DNA from: Chondrosia reniformis
Lineage: Eukaryota; Porifera; Demospongiae; Chondrillida; Chondrillidae
Assembly: GCA_947172415.1 (NCBI GenBank)
Contig: OX359190.1
Location: 1,860,001 to 1,924,000 of the forward strand
Reading direction: 5' to 3'
DNA length: 64,000 nucleotides
Of the stretch, positions 43,822 through 54,598 are shown piece after piece. Position 1 is the first letter of the stretch. Every line of letters starts with the position of its first letter. The notes under the pieces were generated by a model. The model did no database searches and had not been told where the DNA came from. It worked only from the letters and a program-made list of their open reading frames with translations. The translations under genes and the position numbers were made by a program.

Positions 43822-44832
43822 GTAGGTTTGTTGAAAGTTTATTTTGATATTTTTTCAATTGATATATTGTCATGTTGTAGGAGAAGGAAATGAAGGAGAA
43901 GCAGACATTGATTGATCAAGTAGAGAGATTAAAGCAATCTGAAAGAGAGTACAAACTAAAGGTCCAAGAACTGATGGAGAGAAACACTCAGTTGAAGGTA
44001 CAGTATCCTACTGTAGTACCTCCCACACCTCTGCTGATTTAACCTGGCTGGATGTATTAACACTGCCTGCACACAACATCACTAGTTATCCACCAGTTTA
44101 CACCTAATAGAGTAAGGATTACTTCTGTAACTGCTTCCAACTTGTCTTTTCATCTTTTGACTTTTTGGACGTCTAAAGACGCAGTTTGGTAATATTTTGT
44201 TGACAAAAGGTTTACCAAACTGTGTCTTTAGATGTCAAAAGATGAACCATCCAAAAGATACAGTACAAATGGGACATACAGACACTTTGTTAAATAGATT
44301 GAAGTCTCATCCAGACTAGTGAAAGTACATTGTGGACTAGAGAGCCAATAGTGCACTGACATTACACATTATTATTTACTAATTTATTGAGTTCCACCAG
44401 GTCCTCTTGACTTTGGTTCATAGGAATCTACTGCAAGTTAACACATCTCATGTATGTACATAGATATGTTTGTATGTTACCACTGCTAGTCTGTTGGGAA
44501 TGCCTAATTTCCTATATATATTCAGTATCTTAAGATCTGGTGCTTAATGTGTCCACCTTTTTAATGTACTTTCTAAGATGCAATTTTGAATTAACTGTGT
44601 AGTTTAATTCTCTTTTACAAAAGTATTTGAAATTTGTTGAAAGCTTTCTACAAATGCTACATCTCACTTCCATTGATATATGCTCTGTTGTGTGTATATA
44701 CAGACGGAAGTAGCTGATTTGAGCAGCAAAGGAACAGAGACACAACAGAAAATCATTGGACGTCTTGAGGTATGAAGACACTGGAGAGGATTTATAATGT
44801 GTTATTTGACTTACAGGCTCTTAATACTGTAG

Positions 44833-45340
44833 GAGAAGATAGCTGAACTGACTAGAGAACTGAGAGACACTCAGAAAGACAATCTACACCTGAAAGAACG
44901 TAATACAGATTTAATGGAGTCCAACAGCCAGTCTACTGTGAGTGTCACTATTGACATGTAATGAATATGGTCTTTGATCAACCCTTTTTGATGTAGGAGA
45001 AGATGGCTGAACTAACTAGAGAACTGAGAGACACTCAGAAAGACAATCTACACCTGAAAGAACGTAATACAGATTTAACGGAGTCCAATAGCCAGTCTAC
45101 TGTGAGTGTCACTATTGACATGTAATGAATATGGTCTTTGATCAACCCTTTTTGATGTAGGAGAAGATGGCTGAACTAACTAGAGAACTGAGAGACACTC
45201 AGAAAGACAATCTACACCTGTAAGAACGTAATGCAGATTTGAAGGAGTCCAACATTGACTTAAAGGAATCTAACATTGAATTAAAGGAATCCATTTCAGA
45301 ATTGAAGAAAACACATTTGGATTTAAGCAGCCAGACTACT
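44833..45340 (+). repeat. 164-bp exon-intron repeat in copy 3
   Basis: Exons start at 44833, 44997 and 45161, the last 180 nt long and carrying the TAA at 45221. The arrangement is identical to copy 2, which suggests copies 2 and 3 are closest here. Confidence 0.9.
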
Positions 45341-45935
45341 GTAAGTATCACTTTGTTGACATGTTATCCATACATGTTACATATAGTTACTTATCCAATC
45401 TTCTTATTGTAGGAGAAGATGGATGAACTGACTAGAGAACTGAGGGACACTCAAAGGAATGTAGACAAACTAGAATGTTCCAAAGTACACCTGGAAGAGC
45501 GTATCAATGACTTTAAGAAAACTAATTCTCTTCTGGAAGAAGGCAACTCTGAATTGAAGGTAATCCATCATACAGTATATATTCATACTTATCACTGTCA
45601 CTTATCTCTATATACATACATACAAAAAATTCTACATTAATTGTTAATTAAATAATTAAATAATTAATTAATTACATGTTGTGATTTGTGTAAATGTAAG
45701 TTTTAATTGTTCACATTTACTGTATTTAAAAGTATACTTGTATATTATGAATCATTTATCTCATGTTTATAATAGTCTCACTACACAAAGTATCTATTTG
45801 TAAAGTAAAAATTGTTTAGTTTATGCATATTTCGTGTATTGTGTAAATGTAAGTTTTAATTGTTCTATCCATTGTTAATTTTATGGCATGTTTATCTAAA
45901 ATAATAGCACTGTGTATATATGTGTACATTACATA

Positions 45936-46401
45936 CAGTCGACTCCTGATATAACGAACACCAAAATCCCAGCATAAATGTTCTTTATAAAAGAAGTTCT
46001 TTATAACCAAATGTACTTTGTTTACATATAACTATACAAATAAACTACTCATCAGTGCAGTATGAATACAGTAGAATGCTTACAAAATTAAAATTACGTA
46101 AAATAGTATATTAATGGTACTCAGGGTGGACTTTTCAACTGAAAATTCGTCACAAATACCCTTCTCCTTCCTCCCTTTATCCACTTCGTCCAGTAACTTC
46201 GGTTTAAGAACGATGAATACAGCCGTTTTTGGCTTCACACATACATAATCATAAGTTAACACGTTCGTTATAATAGAAGTTTGTTTAGGGTTGTTTGTTA
46301 TAAACAGAAGGAATTGAATGGACAGGAAATTGTTTTTTGACAATCGTTCGTTATAACCCAAAATTCGTTATGAGCGAGTTCGTTATAAGTGGAGTCAACT
46401 G
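45936..46401. mobile_element. Pogo/Tigger-like MITE, intact 466 bp
   Basis: Begins CAGTCGACTCCTGATATAAC and ends with the inverse GTTATAAGTGGAGTCAACTG, flanked by TA on both sides. It is absent from copy 1 (single TA near 15749) and copy 4, and present but interrupted in copy 2 (29611-31061). This places its insertion in a common ancestor of copies 2 and 3. Confidence 0.85.
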
Positions 46402-48564
46402 TATATGTACTGTATATAAATATGAGATACATTCACGACTAGTAACTGATTGACAAGACATCTATGTACTGCAATGTAGACTAGACTACAGCAGCAACAG
46501 CAAAGTACAGAAAGAGTTGCAGAGTTACAAGAGGAGAACATCAAACTGAGAGAAGAGAAGGTATTGCATTTCACTATTGCTATACTTGGGAGTGATTATT
46601 GGTACTTCCTTTTAACATGTTTCACAAATAGTCGATTTTAGGACAACTCATCTAACGTTGCCAACCTTAATTATGTCCCAAATTATCCTATGCTACACTA
46701 TATGTACATACATAGTTACTTACTCCTGCAGAATCACTGGATCTGCAATATACACCTTTTAGTTAAACCAGTGCATTATGAAATAATAATATATGTACAG
46801 TCTGTCTACATTGATAGTAAGCGTGATATATACGTACGTATTATATGAATATCTTTATTGAACAAGAAATGGTCTCTCTTTCAAACACCTTGTATCAGCT
46901 GTGGAATAGACTGTTACAGATGTTTATAGCTTTTCTTCTAATATTTAGAAAACTGTTCATTCTTTTTATTTTTACTTGTGTAGAGCTTTCTTGAAGATTC
47001 CTTGAAAGAAACTGAAGAGAGAAGGAAAGCTTTGAAAGAAGAGAAGGATAAAACTGAAAAGCAAGCTGAAGAGTTGAGGAGTAACATGTTGGAAAAGGTT
47101 GAAGGATTTGGTGCCATGTTAGAAGAAATGAAGAAATCATTAGATGTGTTGGAAGGTTAGCTTTATTTTCCAAAGAAGTGTGGACTTGTAAATTGAGCTA
47201 TTTGATTCATTTCCACTATTTAGAAAAGCAAAGCAAAGGAGAATTAATGAGGTGAGTATGTATAAGCAATTCTTATATTATAAATCCTTATTTCTTATAT
47301 TAATCTAAGTTGGTCCTGATACAAAAGTCTATTACAGTTGACTTGTATCTATTTCTACTCATCAGATATAGAGTAAACCTCACCACTGACAATAGTCTCA
47401 AAGTGTGAAGGAAGCTAGTAATTTGACTTTAGTTGGGCAAAGTTGTTATTACTTGTTTCTGCAAATATAGAGAAACTGACTGACTCAAATTTGAATGAAG
47501 TCTGGAATAATTGTTAATTTTTTAGTGAAGGTTTTATTAGTTTAATAGAATCCGTACTAAACCCACTTATGGTTAGTTTGTTTAATACAGTCAATTTTTA
47601 GAGAACTTTGGCTCTTGCTAATTCCTTCACCAGTAAGTCTTCCTACTTTAATTGTACTCAAATTGTTGGCTCACCATTTGAAGGGTCTGCCAGACCTCCT
47701 CTGCAGTCCCTGATCTCTGATTAATGTACACCAGTTAACTGGGCCAGTTGACTATGTACACAGGAAGATTAATTCTCTAATTTAATTCATTACTCTTTAA
47801 TGATATTCATATAGTATGTCTCATAGACTAGAATTCTGTGTTATTATGTCCTTATAATATTCACTCAGAAATTCTACAATAGATTACATGAAATGTGTCT
47901 GTAGACACTCCTAAAAGATGCATGATGTACGTATCTACGAATTAAGTATTTTATTACTCGATGGCTTTGAGTGAAGATATTCTTTTCACAGAACTGAACT
48001 GAAAACTAGACACATGGCTGTAGTACAAAGGACAATTATTGATGAAGTGCCTCAAAAGTGGAAGGAAATAGCAACTTACCTTGAATTTGAACTAAACAAA
48101 ATTGAGATAATTAAAGCAAAGAAAAATGACAAGGAAAAATGTTATGAGATGTTGGCAGAGTGGTTGAAATATGCCAAAGGTTCTGGTGAGCTACCAAGGA
48201 CCTTGAAATCCTTGCACAATGCTTTTGTGGATCGCGACTGTAAACCAGAGGCAGACAAACTTGTGGAAGAAGTTAGGAGAATGATGAAATGAACGACTAC
48301 AAGTAAAAACATATATACAGGTTAGTTATGGTTTGTGTACTTTCAATTTGAGTATCTCAAGTGTCTGATTTAATATTTGTTAATCTCATCCCTTAAGCTA
48401 AGATGGGCAAGCTCTTTTTCTCAAGAACTAAACATCTCTTTAATGTGACCATTATTCATACATAATGTTGCCCGTCTTTACTTTCTAATGATGTAATTTT
48501 ACATGCATACGTACCCCATCTATATGTTAGCTTAAACTTATATATATATACAAGTTAAATAAAA

Positions 48565-48800
48565 ACATTCAAAAATGAAGTTAAAAGTAGGGATGGCACT
48601 ATAACAGTGATTGGCACATCTAGAAAAAGTAACGAAACAAGAAAGTGATCATATGGTAAGGCTAACATTACAGAAGTGGCATACTGAAACTTATCTGTAC
48701 ACATCACTTCTATGTTTGGGCGCATCATGAATATACTAGAAGTAGGGAATATTGATGCGCCCAAACATAGAAGTGATGTGTACAGATAAGTTTCAGTAAA
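48565..48800. mobile_element. Hairpin MITE, relative of 30585-30960
   Basis: A perfect 45-nt inverted pair lies at 48681-48725 and 48754-48798 (inner GGGCGCATC/GATGCGCCC). The left part continues into sequence like the 30.6-kb element (AAAAGTAGGGATGG, AGAAAAAGTAACGAAACAAG), but the matching right arm is missing from about 48800, exactly where the duplicated block starts. Confidence 0.75.
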
Positions 48801-49276
48801 TTTCCGGTCATACGGTATTACTGCATGATACATGTATGTATGTAATACTATATATGGTGTAGACTGGTATCTGCCAAGCATTAGGACTCAATCTCCTCCT
48901 CCCTCCCACTCATAAAGTTCTTGACCTTCACAATTTTGGCAATTCAATCTTCACTCTGACATAGTTGTAGATCTAAAAGAGTGGCAGTGGGAGGAGTCTT
49001 AAACATATAAGGCACCCACTATAGCAAGTATGTTTGTACGTTTGTACCTACCACAGGCTCTCCAAACCAGAGACTAGTCCCACACAATGGGACCAAATGA
49101 CTGCTACTATCGTGTTATGTTTACACACGTACATATACATATACGTATATAAGCTAGATATATCATACTCAAGAATTATAACACGTACACTAGTCAAATG
49201 AAACCAAAGTCTTTAATTTACATATATCAGTTCAATATATAATGATACATACAATATGTATATGTATATGGACATA

Positions 49277-49347
49277 CCGTACGTGGTACTAAATTTTCGC
49301 AGATGGCTGCCAATCCGCAAAAACCGCGAAAGTTTAGGTCCATACGG
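49277..49347. mobile_element. Deletion derivative of the 271-bp MITE
   Basis: Same position in the duplicated block as 7957-8227, with about 200 nt of the interior gone. Ends CCGTACG.. and TTTAGGTCCATACGG and the flanking TAs survive. Confidence 0.75.
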
Positions 49348-49545
49348 TATTCATTTGAGAGAATATCCAAAGTATATTCCTCATAATTTAAGTAAATAAT
49401 ACATACTTATTATACCTATATATATACTGTAAATACAACTATAATTATAATAATAAATCATGTACACAACAAGTAACAATGATACATGTTATATTGTCAA
49501 TACTTATTGTGAAAGTGTACGTATCTCTTTGTTATTGTGTTACAG

Positions 49546-49817
49546 AGAGCAGGCTGCCTCCACTGAAGCCTAATATTAGAGCAAGGACACTCTCCGCCCC
49601 GGCTACCTTGCAGTCACACAGAATCAAGTCTGCCAGAATATACAGTGCAAAGGTCAGAGTACCACCAGCTAGGGTCAGAGTTCAGTCTGCAGCACCTCGC
49701 ATTGGAGATAGTGGCAGGACCAGCAGACCACAATCAGGACGACCTGCTCCTCTCAAGGAGGAGAGAGAGGAAGAGAGAGAGACCAAGGATAACGAGGAAG
49801 ATATCCCAGAAGAATAA
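49546..49817 (+). pseudogene. Orphan copy of the last exon of the unknown gene
   Basis: 272 nt with acceptor TTACAG and an open frame to TAA, nearly identical to 8440-8711 (one visible change, HRNK to HRIK). The first three exons are not in the copied block, so this exon has no gene unless spliced from kelch-Death copy 3, whose stop lies upstream. It serves as an internal clock for the block duplication. Confidence 0.8.
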
Positions 49818-50328
49818 CTAAATCCATTCAATCTATTGCAGTTATACTTGGTGGAGCCAAGAATGGTTCTGTTACATTATTGTACGTATATGTGAGTGTC
49901 AATTACTGTTTTATTTTGTGTTTTTCTATAACATAAGAATTATTCTTAACAAAAGACTATATATTCTCCAGCATGTCTGATGTTATACAGTTTAGTACAA
50001 TGCAATTCCCTAGACAATGATTATTCCCATAACACCTTGTGGACCCTCAGTTCCCTGCTAATTAGGATGCAAGAAGATCATTAATAAGAGGAAGAAGAGA
50101 CTACATGGGACATATAGATATAAACTACTGAACTGTAGTAACTTTATAAGCTAAAATTAATGTAAACAGTGAATGTCTATAATACATCTGCTCTTTAAGT
50201 GAATAAATATGGATATATAGACAAGCAGCCATCTTAAATTATAAATAAATCTATAAATAAATAAATAAATGTTTCAGGACACCAAAAGGGTTTTCCCCTA
50301 GGGAAACCAAATGAGATAGTAGACTGTC

Positions 50329-50453
50329 CTAAGGCTCTCCCAACTTTGTCCTGGGGTTCATCAATGAGAAGGATCTGAGACGTTCCAACACTCCTTCCAC
50401 CATCCATAGCACCTCCTCCAAACCAGAGGTGTCAAGAAGATGGTCAACTACCT
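50329..50453 (-). CDS. Second copy of the candidate minus-strand terminal exon
   Basis: Same boundaries and reading frame as 9228-9352, still open to TAG, with few substitutions (for example a Val-Asp to Val-Asn step in the opening residues). Preservation in both copies gives weak support for coding. Same doubts as for the first copy. Confidence 0.35.
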
Positions 50454-50869
50454 CTGGTCAACCCTTCATCAATGGGCACAGTCAGACCAGTTTGACTAAA
50501 ACTGATAGTTTTGACTGCTTGGTCTCGCTCCATACATAGTAATGACAACATGTGATTATACAGTATCTAGTGCCATATGTACCTATATATTACCCGTTAT
50601 ATCAATTGCACTCTTCTCATGTGATGAATTATATAAATAATAAGAGCCTTGTTCTTGAGATTATAGTTTACGTTTAATTAAATGAGAATTAAGGAAAAAA
50701 GGAAAAATTATTTGATTCAACAGAAAGCATGGAATAATTATAAAATTGTAAACAAATTGGTAGACTTACAAATAGTGTATCTATTAAAGTGTTCCTGATT
50801 GACTATGAGAAGTCTCCATCCTTTAAAAGCAACTGAATATATATGACCCATTGTAACAATAGGAGCAGC

Positions 50870-51055
50870 TTAAACTTGTTCCATATGCCTCACATACTTC
50901 ACATGTAGGTCTGCCATCCTTGCCATATTCTGCAGACTAACCTCAACCTCAGGACCAGAAAGACCAGCAGATCCAGAAGCTCCTTGTTCACCAGCTGCAC
51001 CTGTTGGACCTGTTCCAGGTAGACTCTGTAATCATGTATTACCAGGCATAGGAGC
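50870..51055 (-). pseudogene. Collagen-like exon remnant, copy 3
   Basis: Reads LPGTGPTGAAGEQGASGSAG, then GLSGPEVEVSLQNMARMAD and a tail to the stop at 50872-50870. It lost 12 nt (the VGDC codons, in frame) and has the same upstream TGA as copy 1, linking these two blocks. Confidence 0.55.
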
Positions 51056-53781
51056 AACAGGTTCTTTCACCAATTATCTCCACCAGTTTCTGTGCATGGT
51101 AGACCGTGTTGTCTTTTGATCACATCGATCTTCTATAGCAGTTTGTAAAAACCATAGCATATATGGTAAAGCTGTATTAGCAGTGTTCGCTATATAAACA
51201 TTACGAAATATACATTGCGTACCTTGCTGTATTTGGTACTCTCAGAAGAGGCGGGATAAACCAGATCTACTTGCAGTTAGAAAAGTCAGTTTTTGTGTCA
51301 GTTTTCAAGTGTTTTCTCAGTTTTTAGTTTTGTTCGCTTTGCTGAAATTATGAACAAAGATAAAGTGAGTTTACTTAATTGTCTCTTGTAAGTAAAAGAT
51401 GGGCGGAGCCGCCCGGAAATCGAACGGTCTGACTGCTCTCCTACACTCATTTAAAAAGACACAGGCTATAGACCTGAAATACTTAAAGCGTTGGGATGAG
51501 TCTAATCGTAGAACAGATATCGCAAGTGAACCTGCTCTGTCGGGACGTACCTAGCTGGCATATCTTTACAGAGATTGTAGCTTCTGCATGTTCGATTGGG
51601 TTTGTTTAGACTGTAGTTTAAACAGTCGACTATACGTATAAAGCCACAAGCGATTCATATCCTTTTAGGGGATAAGTTAGAAAGCGAGAAACTGATTCGT
51701 AATCTTTTCCATAACTGAATAGCCTTTCTGTTGCTCTACTGGTGGGAATTACTATATTCATATGAAGTACTAACTTGACTATATACGTATGAGCCATGCA
51801 TGCACGTTAAGACAAGATTTACGTTAAGAATATTTAGACAAGAAGATTTACGGCACTTACAGACCTCAAAGTGTTCTTACAATTAGCTGCTACAGAAATT
51901 GCTCCTTCCATGTCATTCAGTTCCTCCAAACAGTGAATATTATCTTTTCTTTCTTGTCTCTAATTAGGTATTTCAAAGTGACCTCCTGACAGCTGGAGGA
52001 GGTCACTTCCTCAAACCAACTGAAATACCGGAAATGCCTATTGGAACCAGTTATGGCAAAGCTGTTGTCATCAATCAAAGAGTATTTGTCAGCGGAGACC
52101 AGAGAGGAGAAAAGATAGTTCAGATTTACGATGTTAAAACCAATAAATGGTCAACACTACCTCCATCTCCGTATTCTCGTAGAGGAGCCACCATCATAAA
52201 TGATCAGTTAACTCTGATAGGAGGTTGGGACACTCATTACACTCCTACAAACAAGCTAGCGACATGGACAGGTGAAGAATGGTTAGAGCTATATCCTCCA
52301 ATGCACACTGCCCGATTCTATCCAGGAGTTCTTGCTATTGGAGACTTAGTAATTGTGTCTGGAGGAGCAGGTAACACAATTGAATTCCTGGATGTTAAGA
52401 ATAGAATGTGGATACAGTCGAATATGAAACTTCCTCGACCATTATTACTACACCACATGACATTGTGTGGTGAATACATTTACATCTACTGCTACTGGGA
52501 TGGATATTTTTGGAGAATGAATAAGAAGAATTTTATGGCTTCACTTACCAATAATGAAGTACATCACTGGGAAGAGCTCGAGGATGCACCATGGAACAGT
52601 TCACTTTTACAATACAGCACCCTACCAGTCATAGTAGGTCCAGATGGAATCTTTATTTTCGAGAAGAAGAAGTGGACACAAATTAGTGAAGAAACATCTT
52701 CTAATAACACTTGTACGGCTTCCCTCAACGAAAATACTTTTCTTACCATTGGAGGAGGATTAGGAGAATATCAGACAAGAGCTGCATGTACAGTATGATA
52801 TTGTAGTTGAAGTTAGTAACTTATTTAATTACAAAACATTACATTTAAGTATTAAAATTCTTGTTAATATTAGTTGCGCGCTTCGCGTGCACTTTCTCCT
52901 TCAAATAGAAACATTAGAAGGTTTTATTTCCTTCGTTAGAGTCATCTAACTTGTGCGCTCAGTGTACACGAAGCGTGTGTCAATGTTAACAAGACTTGTA
53001 TAGCTTTATTGTTCTCGTACGAGTGTGTTCTACGAGCGCTCTCACGAGTTTAAGTGTTAACTTGATTCCACTAACGAAGACTGTTAAGTCTTCTTGCTCT
53101 TAGCATTTGAAGGAGAGTGTGTACGTTTTATAAATGTGCCAAATTTTAAAACAGTTTCTTGTCGCGCTACACATGTAATTTAAGAGAAAGTAGTTTTATA
53201 GAAGTGCTAAGTTGTAAATCGGCATTTAGACCTACACTTGGAATTAATTTAACGTCCTGTGCACGTTCGTGTGATTAGTTATAACTATGCAGTAGTGTTG
53301 GTTGTAGACACCATTATTAAACTACTTCCTCCACAGTAAATTGCTACAAAGTTTATTTGGCAGTCTGAAGTCGGCCATTTGACCAGTAAATAGACCAAAA
53401 ATAGTCGTCAGCGTCTTAGGCAGATGATTATTACTTGTATTAAAGAGATGTTGCTTTCTTAAATTTGGTTTTCCTTGTTAAAATTAGTATATGAAAGATA
53501 AATAAAGGCAAATAGAATTATTCATATAATTATATTAGGATTTTAAGTATACGTAACTATAGGAATAATTGTAAGTTGACAAGCCAAAAATAGGACAGCT
53601 AGGTACTACATATACAGCTAGGTACTACATATACAGCTAGGTACTACATATACAGCTAGGTACTACATATACGAATATTGACTTATTGACTCCTACAATG
53701 ACTTGAGATGTGTTTGTTTCATACAGTATAATTGAACCATAACTTTAAATAGTTTGAATACTTTTTTATAAAATGCTATTC

Positions 53782-54018
53782 TTGAAGGAGGGAGACACTA
53801 GCTTGAATGAGGGAGACACTAGCTTGAAGGAGGGAGACAGTAGCTTGAAGGAGGGAGACGCTAGCTTGAAGGAGGGAGACACTAGCTTAAAGGAGGGATA
53901 CACTAGCTTGAAGGATGGAGACACTAGCTTGAAGGAGGGAGACACTAGCTTGAAGGAGGGAGACAGTAGCTTGAAGGAGGGAGGCACTAGCTTGGAGGAT
54001 GAATTTATCATATTCAAG
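53782..54018 (+). repeat. Heptad exon of copy 4, about 11 units, acceptor lost
   Basis: 237 nt open. The TTCTTAG acceptor and first codons are absent: AAATGCTATTC runs straight into TTGAAGGAGG. The donor is AAG/GTAGAT. Skipping would keep frame (both flanking junctions are phase 0). Confidence 0.85.
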
Positions 54019-54309
54019 GTAGATTTATTGAACGTTTATTTTGAAATTTTCAACTGATATATTGTCATGTTGTAGGAGAAGGAAATGAAGGAGAAGCAGA
54101 CATTGATTGATCAAGTAGAGAGATTGAAGCAATCTGAAAGAGAGTACGAACTAAAGGTCCAAGAACTTGAGGTTTGTCTTGTGACGTTTTGGACGTCTAA
54201 AGATGCAGTTTAATAAATATTTTGTTGACAAAACGTTTGCCAAACTGTGTCTTGAAGTCTCTGTTAAATAGAAAGGCCAATTGAAGTCTCATCCTGATTG
54301 GTGAAAGTA

Positions 54310-54598
54310 CTGTAGTTCGGGAAATTTTCGTGTTGAAATATTTTCGTGGTCTGGGGGCTACCACGAGTGTTCTGCTGGTACTTCGGACGAAAGTGAGCCC
54401 TTTGGGTCCGGTAAACCGTCCTTGCACTGCAGGTATCGCAGTAGAGCCATTTTGGCCGCGCTCAGCTGTGTTGCGTTTACATATACGTAGATTGTACAAC
54501 GTGTTATTATTCGTTGTTAAAAAATTTCGTGCGATAAATTTTCGTGGTTTGAGCCAACCACGAAAATATTTTAACAACGAAAATTTCCCGAATTACGG
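54310..54598. mobile_element. 289-bp MITE with empty sites in other copies
   Basis: Inverted ends CTGTAGTTCGGGAAATTTTC / GAAAATTTCCCGAATTACGG, with inner TTGAAATATTTTCGTGGT also inverted. TA flanks both ends (54308-54309, 54599-54600), and copies 1-3 have a single TA (GAAAGTACATTG). Insertion is specific to copy 4. Confidence 0.88.

Larger units (their letters stand above)
40465..48292 (+). pseudogene. Kelch / stalk / Death-domain gene, copy 3, frameshift and stop
   Basis: Exons: 40465-40479, 41216-42089, 43087-43821, 43881-43997, 44704-44769, 44833-44937, 44997-45101, 45161-45340, 45413-45559, 46480-46560, 46984-47155, 47224-47251 and 47992-48292. The kelch exon has lost 5 nt (TAGGA) after ACTCTGA near 41467, a frameshift; stalk exon 45161-45340 has TAA at 45221-45223 replacing AAA. 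The heptad exon is the longest (35 units). The Death domain differs strongly from the other three (HMAVVQRTIIDEVPQKWKEI, EWLKYAKGSGELPRTLKSL) yet is fully open with good splice sites, suggesting separate ancestry or conversion from an unseen paralogue. As sequenced it cannot encode the full protein; assembly error in the kelch exon should be excluded. Confidence 0.8.
48293..49545. other. Junction of kelch-Death copy 3 and duplicated block
   Basis: No gene between the Death-domain stop and the duplicated exon. Sequence up to about 48550 is unique here. A hairpin element occupies 48565-48800, and the block equivalent to 7541 onward begins at about 48812 (TTACTGCATGATACATG). Confidence 0.6.

Noticed and set aside
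48555..48881. Minus-strand 108-codon frame
   Set aside because: Lies across the hairpin element and the duplication junction, so it is a chance frame.
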